A DNA stretch of 64,000 nt. It comes from Clarkia xantiana subsp. parviflora. Lineage: Eukaryota > Streptophyta > Magnoliopsida > Myrtales > Onagraceae. The position numbers and the translations under genes were made by a program. How positions within the stretch are numbered: the stretch's first letter is position 1; every line of letters starts with the position of its first letter. The DNA is taken from the NCBI GenBank assembly GCA_036873135.1, contig JAPTYO010000009.1:35356756-35420755 (forward strand), in the 5' to 3' direction. Below are positions 1 to 10,988 of the stretch, in pieces. The notes under the pieces were generated by a model. It did no database searches. It was not told the DNA's origin and saw only the letters and a list, made by a program, of their open reading frames with translations.

Positions 1-830
1 TTTAACTCACCCGGAGACTTATTCACCTCAAGGGCTATGCATTTAAGCGTTCGCTTTAATGCCATAGTTGATGTTCTTACTAGATTGTAGTAGCTTTGAA
101 GCATACTTATAATCTTAGTAGTTATCAATGAGTTATATTCAAAGCATTACAAACGAAAATTTAGCATTCATTAAAATACTTCAGCATTAAATTCAGACTT
201 TAAAACTATGTGTCCCGTATTTCGAGGTGACATGCGCCATGCGAAATCATTTTACTCTTCGAATTTTAAAATCAAATCTGTTTTATCATGCATATTATTT
301 CGGGATGGAGTACTTAACAAATAAGGATGTAATTTTCTGGTCGGTCTCTTTTGGAACTATGCAATTCATAGATGATTGATTAGGTGAGTGAATGTTCTTT
401 GGTTCAACCGTTTTATTGGAAGAATCTCAAATTATTTGTTCATTTCGGATTGGGCCCGTTTAACTGGGCCGATTAATTTTGATAAGTAGACCATATCATT
501 GAGCGAATGGTTACTACTTTACTCAATAATTATGAATCATAATTAACTAATATCAAACATTTATTGATAGTAAGAGAATTTATAGACATTGGTACGGTAA
601 TGAGATACAGAATAAAGCTCTTAGAGGTGAATGAAAATAAAGTTGAAAAGGAAAACTTCAGCCATCTTCACCAAGTACCCCTGAAAGGAATTCACAAGTG
701 AATCATCTCAGTAGACTTAGTGATATAAAACGTTTAACGATTTCATATATGTGTCAAACGAGGCGTACCTATTACGGTACGAAATTAGTAGCATTTGTCA
801 TACTACGGATCTTGTTTGAGGACCAAGTTG
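1..830. other. Unassigned AT-rich sequence, probably interior of copia element A
   Basis: I see no open frame, RNA gene or clear repeat here. The stretch lies downstream, in minus-strand sense, of the gag-like frame of copia element A. It is therefore probably decayed interior of that element, but nothing in it proves this. Confidence 0.3.
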
Positions 831-831
831 A

Positions 832-1442
832 TCATGTTTCCTCTGCTATTTCCTTTGTCCTTTTGCGATAGTGCACCGGGGAGTATGTCAGTCTCTTTTG
901 GTTGCTTTCCGTGAATAAGTACATAGAGTACTTAATTTTCGTTATTAAGTATTCTAGTCCATAATCATCAGCAAACCATGACATAGGATACCCCTGTGCG
1001 ACATTGATTATCTTTCTCCAATTGGACCTTTCGATCCTCTGGTTAGACCCATGTTTTACGCTGGTGTCGTTTGAAAGTAAGTCATCATACTCCATTATTG
1101 CTTGTCTTGCTTCGGCTGACTTTCCACTTCCGAAACTGAGTTTAGGGCAGCCCAAAGCTGAGCAGCTGAATAATTGAGTGTGAAGTCCTCTGCAACCTCT
1201 TTATCCAAGGCTGCCAATATCACCTCGCATGCTTTCTTGTCTCCCAAACCTATATTCCCAATTCTGGGAATTAGGTTGCTGTCCGGCGGTACCAACATCT
1301 TGTTTCTTATAGGCATGATACACATATGTGTGTCACATGCTATAAGACGTTCTCTCACCATCTCACTCCACGCATCGTAATCCATACCATCCAGATTGCA
1401 CGGTTTATAAAAGCGTATCGACCCAGCCATGAAAACTAACAC
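832..1442 (-). pseudogene. Copia gag-like remnant, frameshifted
   Basis: Two overlapping minus-strand frames (1442 to 1095, then 1155 to 832) read as one protein broken by a frameshift near 1130. The first part has the layout of the N-terminus of plant copia Gag: a 'NLDGMDYDAWSEMVRERL' segment where such proteins have a Trp-containing helix, then a helical stretch ending in 'LWAAL'. It lies in the correct sense downstream of the PBS and 5' LTR at 3539-4126. No zinc knuckle is visible. The start could be the ATG at 1442 or the one at 1430. The assignment rests on position and weak similarity only; a host gene fragment is possible. Confidence 0.4.
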
Positions 1443-2736
1443 ATAGTTATGCTAAGTTAGGAAGACAAGAACATTTTGTCAGAATTGCAAACATCGGATT
1501 ATCTATTAGGATGGAATACGACAAATAGTGATCCTTCAGTCACTAAACCAAACCGACCTTCAGTAAACCGAGGGAAGGGGGTGTCGTGAGAGAATTCACA
1601 CTATCGTCGTCTTCAATCTAATAGATCAGTCTTTTTTAAAACGGTTATTATATTGCAAACTACCGGAACGGGAATTTTCAAATAAGCATACCCGATCTTG
1701 GCTTTCCCAAGGCCCTTATAATTTTAAAAGAAATTATCCGATGATTTACGCATGCATAATGCCATATTATGCTATAAAAATCGAACAAACCAAAACATGC
1801 TTACGCGTCATGCGTCTGATGTTCCTAGCATATATAATTCTACGTAAAGTAAATTATCACATGCTTTCTATCCTTGAACATCCTAGCATACGTGTCAAAA
1901 CATGCAACATCCGCACAAAACATGCATAATTGGCGACTGGAATTTTCATTTTTAAAAACGTTTGAAAATATTAGGGGTTGTTGTGCAATTCATGCTTACA
2001 ATCAATCATGCGATATTCCTAGACATGGATTCTAGGCACTTTCAATCAGCATAGCATGTCTATCCTATTGAGCAATATATATATTTAAATCCCAGAGCTC
2101 AATGATCGCAATTAATATCCAGCTAGCTTGACTGAGTCAAGATGACAGTTCTAATATATATGTAGCAGAAAGTAAACAATTGCAATCCAGCCCACTAATT
2201 TAATCCAGTCCCAAAAACATGCATATCTGAGATCCATCCCCATAATCGAAACTAGGTATTAGGGTTTTAACCGAAAACGTGTTAAAACGCAAACCCTATG
2301 AGCACAATTTAGGTTAAATTTAAACTTCGAAAACATTTTGAATTTAAAATTTGACATCCCATTTTATTGAACATTTTTTAAAAATTTCCATGAAATTTAA
2401 AAATATGGTTCGGTCCAATTTAAAATCCGGTTCAAGGATTTTAAAAGTCCGGTTTGGTCCGAAGCGGTTCAATAAAATAAGATTGTGGTTCGGTTTATCA
2501 CTCAAAACCGGTTAGGTTCAATTTAGTTACTACGGTCCGACCCGACCCGACTAGGTCGACCCGATTAAGAAAACCCGGATTGGTTTTACCCGTTCCGGTA
2601 TAGCAATTGGACCGGCCCATAAACCCTAGGGTTCGGCCGAAATATGTCTTGTGGGCTAAGTAGGGTTTTAAAGTCCACTAAAAACTTAACTTACCCACCA
2701 AGAAATATTAATTATTTAAAATAATTTCCAATATTG

Positions 2737-2800
<64 letters not shown>

Positions 2801-2831
2801 CAAGACTCTATCTTTAAAGATGTAAATCAAT

Positions 2832-2869
<38 letters not shown>

Positions 2870-2875
2870 TCGGCA

Positions 2876-2921
<46 letters not shown>

Positions 2922-3538
2922 CATTGTCAAATATATCTTTAGGGATTAAAATATGTAGACAATATATTTTCTTAATCTCTTATAGTAACTAAATCTATCA
3001 ATATATATTATCCCTATCATTATATATATATATTGATAGTTAATATCTTTTACAATATTATATTATGAACCTATCCTAATTTCCAACTTATAGATTTATA
3101 GTTACCTATTAATAAAATTTAAAAATGGCAACTTATATATATTATAATTAGTGCGAATTTTTAATTACTTGGGGGCCAAGAAAATTATTTTTTTATACCT
3201 AAAATACCCCTAGGGTTTTCGGCACAAACATGCAAAGTTGGAAAAGTTTTCAAATTTTAAGATCAAACCCTAACTTGATCATGAATCAAAAATGTGTTCT
3301 TGATAAAACTCATGGTGTTCCTGAAGATCATGAACATCAATCTTAAATTCGAACATAAAATTCGGTGTTGATCTAAAAAAACATGTAAATTTTGAAAATT
3401 TTAAGTTTTTAAAGATCAAACACATGAAATTTACTTAAAAATTTCAGATTACTCAGGGTGTTCATGAACATGAAAATTTCGGATTTTTCAAAAACCCAAG
3501 AACATCAGTTTATCAAAATTTTAAAAACTCATAACCTT
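1443..3538 (-). other. Long AT-rich leader of copia element A
   Basis: About 2.1 kb lies between the PBS and the gag-like frame and holds no long ORF. It contains long TA tracts and an oligo-repeat rich in CGGTT/AACCG near 2400-2600. The part at about 2050-2640 matches, in reverse complement, 34846-35430 elsewhere in the window. This supports it being family leader sequence rather than unrelated filler. Confidence 0.5.
2741..2917. repeat. (TA)n microsatellites
   Basis: Three nearly pure TA tracts lie at 2741-2798, 2837-2862 and 2878-2917, separated by short unique spacers. They sit inside the leader of copia element A. Confidence 0.95.
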
Positions 3539-3550
3539 GCTCTGATACGA
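3539..3550 (-). promoter_or_regulatory. Primer-binding site of copia element A (initiator tRNA-Met type)
   Basis: On the minus strand the bases next to the LTR read TCGTATCAGAGC, one mismatch from TGGTATCAGAGC, the usual primer site complementary to initiator tRNA-Met. This fixes the sense of element A as minus and makes 3552-4126 its 5' LTR. Confidence 0.8.
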
Positions 3551-3551
3551 C

Positions 3552-4126
3552 TGTTGGATTACTGGGACGTAATACTATAGAATGCTAAACGTGTACATGC
3601 AAGTAATCTAACTACGCAGCGGAATAGTGTACACATACCTTTTAGCTTTCCTGCCCAGGAACGTCGTGGAGGGAGTTCTGCTCCTCCGGTCGGAACTACG
3701 TACAAGTTTTTCGTAAGAAGAAGTCCTACGCGGTGTAAGCTCCACAACAAAGCCTCTGATCGATTCTTCAACGGGGACAGAACCTCGGACTAAGTTGTTC
3801 CGAAAATCTCAACTAAGGGGGTGAGAGGGTTTCTCTCAAGTTCCTCAATGGAGGTACTTCTTATTATGAATGATGTATAAACCACTTAGGTGAGTCCCCT
3901 ATATATAGGATTGGTGGAGTGGACAAAAGTCCACTCCAACCAATGTGGGACAAGTTTCGGCCGAACCATGCCATTAAAGGGGGAGGCCCAATTTTGGGCC
4001 TCCCATGTCAATTAGGGATTGGGTTTGCCCCAATTACCCTAATGTGACAATTACCTAATTAACTTAGGTAATTTCCTTAGCATTAACGGGCTACCAATTA
4101 AGGTGCCGCGTCAACATATGCTAACA
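3552..4126 (-). repeat. 5' LTR of copia element A
   Basis: The 575-bp segment begins TGTTGGATTAC and ends ATATGCTAACA on the plus strand, so it has the TG...CA ends of an LTR. A TATATA motif lies near 3900. It is the same family as the LTRs at 36567-36644 plus 40482-40989, 36645-37150 and 39885-40481. Its outer edge cuts the protease frame of the chromovirus-like element directly after a PMDA motif, so it is an insertion into that older element. The matching 3' LTR must lie left of the window. Confidence 0.85.
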
Positions 4127-4443
4127 GCATCCATTGGTACAACGCCACATAAAACCTCATCTTCATACTTCCAGATGCGAAATGAAACTAAAACTTGTTT
4201 AGTTACTCTCAATTCACTGACGTCATTCAACCATTGCAACTTGTAAGGTCGGGGATGTTCGATTGTCGGCAATCCCAGTTTCTCATCCATCGTAGTGCTA
4301 GCTGCATTAGTACTACTACCACTATCAATAATCATTTGACATACCTTGTCTCGCACGCGACATCTAGTATAAAAGATATTGTTCCGCTGCACTCTATCGT
4401 CTTCTCGCACTGTTGCACTAAGGGCTCTCCTAGAAACCCACAA
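4127..4443 (-). pseudogene. Gypsy retropepsin fragment
   Basis: The frame holds the active-site region 'MIIDSGSSTNAAST', that is a D-S-G triad in an aspartic protease setting. The conserved 'GLPTIEHPRPYKLQWLND' and 'KYEDEVLCGVVPMDA' blocks of plant gypsy proteases follow. It stops being homologous exactly at the copia LTR, so the last codons before 4111 are LTR sequence. The catalytic Asp is present, but the domain is truncated before its C-terminal part and the reverse transcriptase is missing. Confidence 0.85.
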
Positions 4444-4573
4444 GTCTTCATGGGCTGCATATACATCGTCTTCAATTTCTTAAGACTGAAGTGGCAATTC
4501 GGTTTCATCTTCATCATCGGTCTATATCTCCCCATCAATTCGTATGACCATTGTCCTTTTGTTTGGACATTGG

Positions 4574-5689
4574 CTAGCTATATAACCCCTGCCTTGGCAC
4601 TTGAAATTTAATATCTCTATTCCTGGAAGTGGAAGATTGAGATGTACCTTGACTTCCATTATTAGAAGTATCTTGTTTCAACTCGGCTTTGGGCTTCACT
4701 ACTGGAACCTTCTCATCCTTCTTCCATTGATTTGGCCTCCATGTAGAAGTGCTCGAAAATAGACCTGTACGCGTGCTGCCCCTCCTCTTTAGTTGGTTCT
4801 CAACTTTTATCGCCATGTGCACCATCTTCTCTAACTCCACATAATAGTGCAGCTCTACAACATTAGCAACTTAATGATTCAAGCCCGCCAAGAATCTGGC
4901 CATAGTCGCCTCACGGTCCTCATCAACATTTTCCCGGATCATCAAGAGTTCCATCTCCTTAAAGTAATCTTCCACACTTTGATTACCTTTCCTAAGAGTT
5001 TGCAACTTATTGAACAACTCCCGGTAGTAATAACTTGGAACAAATTTTTTTCTCATCACCGCCTTCATCTCCTTCCAAGTCTCAATCGGGCGTTCCCTAT
5101 TCCTTCTTCTGTTCACAACTAACTAATCCCACCAGGTAAGAGCATAATCATAGAATTCAAAGGCTGCTAATCTTGCCTTCTTCATCTCAGTGAAATTTTG
5201 GCAATCGAACTCCAGCTCCACCTGCTTCTCCCATTCAAGGTAAGCTTCTGGATCACTTTTCCCTTGAAAATATGGGATCTTCAGCTTAATATTACTTAGG
5301 CTGCCATCTTCCCAGTTTCTGCCTTCTCTAAACCTTCCTTCATAACCTCGATTGTTTCGGAATAGCTCCTTATCATCATCCTCATAATCACCTCCACATG
5401 GTTCATGTTCAGCCGCAGTAGGTGCTACGGGTCTTCTTCTACGCTCATTCAGAGTGTTTTGGTTCTGCTCACGACGAGCATTCTCCAATTGATCAAAACG
5501 CTCATGCATCTCGTCCAATTGAGCTTTCATCATCTTCATCACTTCACTGCATATCGACTGATACATCAACTTATTTTCATCCATCTGCAACCCACCATCG
5601 GCTACTTCTTTATCCTTAGACATATTTCCTGCAAAACAAACGTTAGGGAAAAAAATATGGACCTCATAACACTCGCTCACGTGTTTCAC
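4574..5689 (-). pseudogene. Gypsy Gag, broken by one stop and frameshifts
   Basis: Three minus-strand frames (5689-5123, 5116-4871, 4840-4574) form one Gag. The capsid part has 'IPYFQGKSDPEAYLEWEKQV' and ends 'YDYALTWWD'. A TAG follows at about 5120-5122 where related proteins have Gln, and the protein resumes as 'NRRRNRERPIETWKEMKAVM' and 'DREATMARFLAGLN'. The last part is basic and Ser-rich and runs into a decayed zinc knuckle. Probable start is the ATG that opens 'MSKDKEVADGG' near 5625; the frame upstream to 5689 is leader. The gene lies 0.6 kb downstream of the PBS, as expected for this family. Confidence 0.85.
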
Positions 5690-6035
5690 TCGAAAGGGTC
5701 ACTCAATCACACGTGTTTCACACTGAATTAATGGCTTTTACCCTATGATGATCTCACCTCTCTTGCCTTTTTCCACTCGTATTCTCTTGTCTCAAAGTTT
5801 TTATCGATCTAATCGAACCACAATCAGATTAAATTTTTAGCAAACACACTAAAAAAAAAACCAATAAATGACGACACATCCCTGAATAATGCTAAATCGC
5901 ATGAAAAGAGTTGTTGAATTTGCGGACAATATCTAGCTCTTCAACGGGAACTTCAAACAACGGTCTTCGAACGCAGCAGCCAAGTTTTCCTTTCTAAACA
6001 CCCATATTCAGCCGTGAAAACATGTGTTTGGTTTG

Positions 6036-6245
6036 TTGCAGCAAAAAAAAAAAAAAAATGCACCCACTTGGAGAGTTGGGTAATAATTTTTCTATCAAAC
6101 TCAACCTAAATAGAACTTTCAGCCATGAATCAAAGGATGGCGCCATCTTTTTTATTTTTATTTTTATTTTTTCGTTTTTTTTCTGATTTTTTTTTTCTGA
6201 TTTTCTTTTCTTTTCTGTTTTTTTTTCTCGTTTTTTTTGCTGAAT
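6036..6245. repeat. Poly-A and pyrimidine-rich low-complexity leader
   Basis: An A16 run near 6042-6058 and a T-rich stretch at about 6147-6239 lie between gag and the PBS of the chromovirus-like element. No coding potential. Confidence 0.7.
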
Positions 6246-6317
6246 AGAATCACCTAATCAAAAATAGAACTTGTAAACAAAATACAGATTGGATGGAAAC
6301 CTGAAGCTAGAAGCTGA

Positions 6318-6329
6318 GCTCTGATACCA
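6318..6329 (-). promoter_or_regulatory. Primer-binding site, perfect tRNA-Met type
   Basis: The minus strand reads TGGTATCAGAGC exactly, two bases from the LTR end at 6332. Confidence 0.9.
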
Positions 6330-6331
6330 AT

Positions 6332-6779
6332 TGATGTGATTCTCGCCGATGTTAGACGAAAACCCTTGCAAGATGATGTCGCTGGACCGTTTCTACTTTA
6401 GGTATGTGTGGATGAACCTTGAATCGTTGCTTGTGAAGCAAGAACCTTGGTACGGTGATGACACCACAATCAAGGATGAAAGACTTGATTGATAAGTCGG
6501 AGTCGAACGACGCAGAATAATCTGATAAGTTCAAAAGTTCTCAAAGATCCAAGAGAAGAAAATTTCTCACAATAAAACTGAACTCAAACTTAAAATTTCG
6601 GCCAACTCTTAAGGTGGCTATTTAAAGGCTGCAAACTAACCCTAAAGACACCTAGAATGGACTAAAATAAACACTAATGGACTTATCTAATGAGGCTTGG
6701 TGTTTTTCAGCCCATTAGACCCTTAAATGACTTAATTAAATTTACCCAAATAATAGACCCATGTTCTACACGCCCAACA
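6332..6779 (-). repeat. 5' LTR of the chromovirus-like element
   Basis: This 448-bp segment starts TGATGTGATT and ends GCCCAACA on the plus strand. A TTTAAATAG box (minus strand) lies near 6615. The boundary at 6332 is fixed by the PBS. The boundary at 6779 is inferred from the TG...CA rule only. Confidence 0.7.
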
Positions 6780-6882
6780 CATGAAGTTCAGTTTATTAAT
6801 TGTTGAAAAACACTTCAACAAATAAAGACACTAGAAATAACACAAGTCTTGAAGGCTTCATGTTCCAATTAGATTCGCTAAC

Positions 6883-7560
6883 TGTTGGATCACAGTTGGA
6901 ACTCCGGTACGTTCTTGACGGAAGTCTGAACTCCTTTGCTCCAAGTAATCCTACAAGAAGGGGATAGACCGGGCGGTGACCCAGAATCCCTCTCCGATGC
7001 TTAAATGAGTATCTCGATGTAGGCAAGCAAGTATCAGTATATGAATGTCAATGTGTTGATCCTGAGGTAACTCCTTCCTTTATATAGGGGAGGAGTTACC
7101 CCAGTTACCTGTTGTGATAACTGCTGGGGGCAGTTAGCCCACTTTCCGTTTATCTCGGCCACTTGCCCACGTTCCGTCTTTTCAGGCCACTTCCCCACTA
7201 TGTCGATAATGGGCGTGTTTCTCGGCCTCGTTCTCTGATGGCAAGTCCTGACGGATGTCGGGGACTCCAGAGTTATCTCCTTTGGTCACCGCTCGGAGCC
7301 GCTCGTCATCGGGACAGAGCCAGTCTTCTCAGGGATTTAATATCGGGGCCTACTCAAAGGCATATCATCGGGGCCTACTCAAAGGCATATAATCGGGGCC
7401 TACTCAAAGGCATATCATCGGGAGCGTTAAGCTCGTATGTCGGGACCGACCTTGTCGGGTCCTCTCGTATTGGTCTTCTAAGCCTCTTTTGGGGCCCAGT
7501 GGGCCTACTTCGCCGTTTAGTCGTCGTTAATGGGCCTAACGGCTATATCAAAACCCATCA
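6883..7560 (-). repeat. 3' LTR of Tat-1
   Basis: Starts TGTTGGATCACAG and ends AACCCATCA. It holds a TTTATATAG box near 7080 and three 27-bp tandem copies of a CGGGGCCTACTCAAAGGCAT unit near 7345-7425. Confidence 0.95.
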
Positions 7561-7575
7561 TTTGCCCTCAAGACA
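7561..7575 (-). promoter_or_regulatory. Polypurine tract of Tat-1
   Basis: The minus strand reads TCTTGAGGGCAAA directly against the LTR. It is partly purine-rich and identical in position to the Tat-2 tract, where it is TTGGGGGCAAA. This is the expected plus-strand priming site. Confidence 0.7.
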
Positions 7576-7822
7576 CGAGGGACTTATAGTTCGTCGTGTC
7601 TTCCAACTTCGAACCTCTCGATATTCCGAGGATAACCACCGAATCCGAAAAGATTTCTCGATTACTCCACTATTAAATGCGATGGGTGATGAAGCGACGG
7701 CTTGGGTGCCCGTGCCTGCTTTTCTGAAAAAGCACTTTTTAGCTATTTTGTCGCTAGTGCCTCAACGAAGCGTTTCATCTTCAACGGTCCGGATTGCAAC
7801 GTCTCTTTGGCTGTCTTCTGTC

Positions 7823-7830
7823 CTATAAAA
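7823..7830 (+). promoter_or_regulatory. TATA box of the Tat-1 antisense gene
   Basis: CTATAAAA on the plus strand, 155 bp before the ATG at 7978 and outside the LTR. The same CTATAAAACCC occurs at the equivalent place in Tat-2 (21283). It is conserved in sequence and spacing, so a dedicated plus-strand promoter is likely. Transcription itself is not shown. Confidence 0.65.
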
Positions 7831-7977
7831 CCCCAAATCTTGGCACTATTCAGTTCTCCTCTACCGTTTCATTCTCTGTGTTTTCAAAAGCTCAAGCTTT
7901 CCTCTCTGGTTTCTGATCAACATTTCGGAAACCAGGATCTCCGACCATCAAGATCGTTTTTTCTTCTCCGATTCAAC

Positions 7978-10900
7978 ATGTCTGGTAAGATTTCTCCTTC
8001 AATTCTGAAGAAACTGTTAGCATAGTTTTTCTTTTATCTGAATCAACTTACCCGAACTTTTGCGGAAATCAACTGTGCCTTTTCTTGCCATGATCATTTT
8101 CCAGACGGTGAATCCAGTTCCGGGGGGAGGAAACCCTTCAAGTTCGATTATGCTTGCAATGAGATTTCAGAAACCGCCTATGATGCGGCTCTCCGGGAAG
8201 GGTGTATCACTTCCACCTGGGAGCCTCGATATCCCTATCCCCGCCCTCGCGTTCCGGGTGACCCTGTGGTCACTCGTCCCCGGGAAGGGGAGGTGTTTGT
8301 CTCCGCCGGGCAAGTATCGGCGGGGATCCGCTTCCCCTTCTGTGGGGACATAGTCGAGATGTGTAAATATTACAAAACACATCCGACTACTTTCTCCCCC
8401 CACGCCATTCGCGTGTGGAATGCCTTCCGCGTCCTCTGCCTCCGACAATGGCCCTATAGCCTCCGACTTTTCCGGACCTTCTATGGATTGAAGTGCAATG
8501 ATGTCGGGGTCTGTGCCTTCTACCCGCGGATGCCTAAGTGGAGCAAGGCACAGCTCTCCCGATGTAGCTAGACTGGTGACACATGGAAGGTCGCCAAAGG
8601 TCGGGGGCTCATCACCGACTCGGGGCCCGACAACAGCGGCTGGAAGAGGAATTACTTCTTCATCCGGAACAGCTCTATTCCGTAGCCCCGATGGGAGGTT
8701 GGGGCAGACCCTCCTCCCGCTTTTCACACTTACTCCGAGGAGGATTTCCAGATTCTCCACTGTATCCAACTCTACCGCTGGGGGGATTCTTTCGCTCCCC
8801 TCGATGCCAACTCCATCGGGGAGCGGGACCTGGTTCTGACCGGGATCCGACTCCTTGATGTTGCTTCCGGGGGTCAACTCTTCGACGGCCCTTCCAACAT
8901 CGTTCCTTGGGTAATATTCTAATTGCACTTTCATTTTCGTCTTTACAGCTAAGAAGGTATCATTGCTGACCAATATCGTGCTTAAGCAGGCGGAGACCTA
9001 TGTTGTCCAACGCCCTGCGAGGAAGAGGAAGTCTTCGAAGAGGGCCGCCTCCTCATCGGCACCTCCGACTTCGGAGCAGATCAAGCGGGCCCGGGTGGAG
9101 AAGATGGAGCAGATCTTCAACACCCAGACTCCCGAAGAAGGTAAGCAGCTTCGATTAGTAATTCGATTATACAGGAGGCGTATTCCCAAGGAGTTAATCC
9201 CCTCCGATAAGAGAGCCAGGATCGAAGGGATCAACCGCATCCTGCAAGGGGAAACACCGCCCGTTCTTAAAGCGGGTTACTACAATTATCACGGGAAGGA
9301 CTAGTATCTCTCCCGTCGCGTCATTTGGTGTAAGGACCCCGATCAACTTCCTGATTTTCTTTCTGAAGCTTCTCGTCCTCCAGCTGCAGGTCGATCGGGA
9401 GCTGGAGCTTCAGCGGGGGAGCCTCCCTCCGACGCCCGGGTCGGGGAGCCCCTCTTTTCTCTTCCTTCCCCAGGAGGATCGGGGATTGAAGACGCCCCTA
9501 CGGACGGCCAGTTCCGTCGGGTGATGGACCTGGATGTTTCTCACTCTTCTGAGGAGGCGAGCGAAGGTCAGCCCTTGGTTCGTCGTCGGGGGGTGAGGCA
9601 GACCCCATTGGAGCCGACACCCGAAGGTCTGCCTCCATCTTCCCCGGCACAGCAGCACTCGCCGGTCCTGAGCCTAACTCCTGAAGGGACGACGGGTTCT
9701 CACGGTGGCTCGGAGGCACGCACCTCCAACATCCAGTCCTTCATTCCTCCTCTCCCCTTAGACGGGAGTTTTTATCAGGTTAACACCCCCGACCAGGCGG
9801 CGGCTCCCTGGACCCCGATCGAGTCATTGCGGGGGGTCCCGCTGCGTCGGGACAATATATCATCGGAACTGGGTCTGCACCTGCTGGCAGGTTCAGTTCC
9901 ACCGTCTGTGAAGGTTCCACTCTCCTTGGATCGAGAGGTCATCCACGCGGACATTCGCGACATGGCCATTCGTCGTGTGGAAGTAAGGCTTCCTGTTTTT
10001 ACACTTAGTATATGATGTAAAATACTCTCATGTACTAACCTTTTCCTTTCTTTTCCATAGGAAATGGCGAACCAGCACCGCTGTTTCGGGTACATCCTAG
10101 CCTTGAAGGAGGCCCTGAAGGAGGAGCGAGCCAAGGCGGCCCCCGAGGTCCAGGCCAAGCTCAAAGAGGATCTGGCTGCCTCCAAATCGTCGAGGGGTAA
10201 GTTGGTTAAGGAGCAGGCCCTCCTTAACCAGAAGACTCGGGACCTCCTGAGGCAGGTCCACGAATTTGAGAGGTTGCTGAAGCAGAAGCGTCAAAAGCTC
10301 AATGAAGAGCAGTAGGGGCGCGCGGAGGATCGGGTCAGGCTTGTCCTCGAGAAGAAGGCCCTTGAGGACGCCAAGGCGGGGCTGGAGGCTGAGAAGGTCC
10401 TTCTCACCAACCGGTCCCAACAGATGGAGCGGGAGATTTCCGAGTTCCCCGCCAAGCTGGCTGAAGCTGAGGCCAAGGGTCGGGAAGATTATCGGGGCTC
10501 CGAGGCTTTCCAAGTGGACGCGGTGAAGTTCTGTACGGCGGAGGTGGAGACCACCTTGCTTAATGCTGTCGAGGAGCTCCATCTGGAGTATGGTGGTGCC
10601 ATCGACTCTACCAAATCTCATACTCTCGCCCCCTTCGCGGAGAGGTATTTCGACCTTTCCGAGGAGAGCGATGGGGCCAACACCCCCGAGGGGACTGCGG
10701 GTGCTGAAGGCACGGTGGAGCCTCCAAGTGCAGACCTCCCGACAACTGATCCCCCGATGATCGACCCTTCACCGGCTGACTTCCCAGAGTCCGATCCTCC
10801 CGCGGCCAATCTTCCAGGATCGGATCCTCCGATCGCGGAGCCTTCTGCCACAGACCTCGTGGACCCTGCTCCCCTCGACGCTGCCAAGGATCAAGCTTAG
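7978..10900 (+). pseudogene. Antisense spliced gene of Tat-1 (Transposase_28-like, coiled coil), four nonsense codons
   Basis: Proposed exons are 7978-7984, 8105-8910, 8954-9982 and 10061-10900, all with GT-AG introns and all in frame: 894 codons including the stop. Exon 1 is only ATG TCT G. Residues about 64-130 ('AGIRFPF', 'HAIRVWNAFRVLCL', 'LFRTFYGLK') resemble the plant family called putative gypsy type transposon (Transposase_28). Exon 3 starts with a Lys/Arg-rich, possibly nuclear-localising stretch and then is Pro/Ser-rich. Exon 4 is a long Lys/Glu/Leu coiled coil with an acidic, Pro/Asp-rich repeat tail. TAG stops at 8569, 8683, 9302 and 10313 sit where the Tat-2 copy has coding codons. 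Function unknown. Antisense extra ORFs between pol and the 3' LTR are known in Tat-type elements. Confidence 0.75.
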
Positions 10901-10988
10901 TCTCTTTATTTTTGAATCCTTGTAATTTCCTTCGTTTGTCGTCAACCTTTTAGATCTTTATAATATCAATCTCTTTTGGTTCTGATTA

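Larger units (their letters stand above)
4127..6779 (-). mobile_element. Chromovirus-like Ty3/gypsy retrotransposon, 5' part
   Basis: In minus-strand order it has a 5' LTR (6332-6779), a perfect tRNA-Met PBS (6318-6329), a gag frame and the start of a protease frame, then is interrupted by copia element A at 4126. The Gag signature and the Met-type primer site are those of plant chromoviruses; this lineage call is inference. Reverse transcriptase, integrase and 3' LTR are not in the window. Confidence 0.85.

Noticed and set aside
8167..8973. 268-residue minus-strand ORF
   Set aside because: It lies opposite exon 2 of the antisense gene. The plus-strand frame has homology to Tat-2 in protein sequence and splice structure; this one has no recognisable motif.
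10097..10621. Minus-strand ORF opposite the antisense gene coiled coil (Leu-rich protein)
   Set aside because: Shadow of the Lys/Glu/Leu-rich codons on the other strand; Tat Pol ends at 11494 and nothing links this frame to it.
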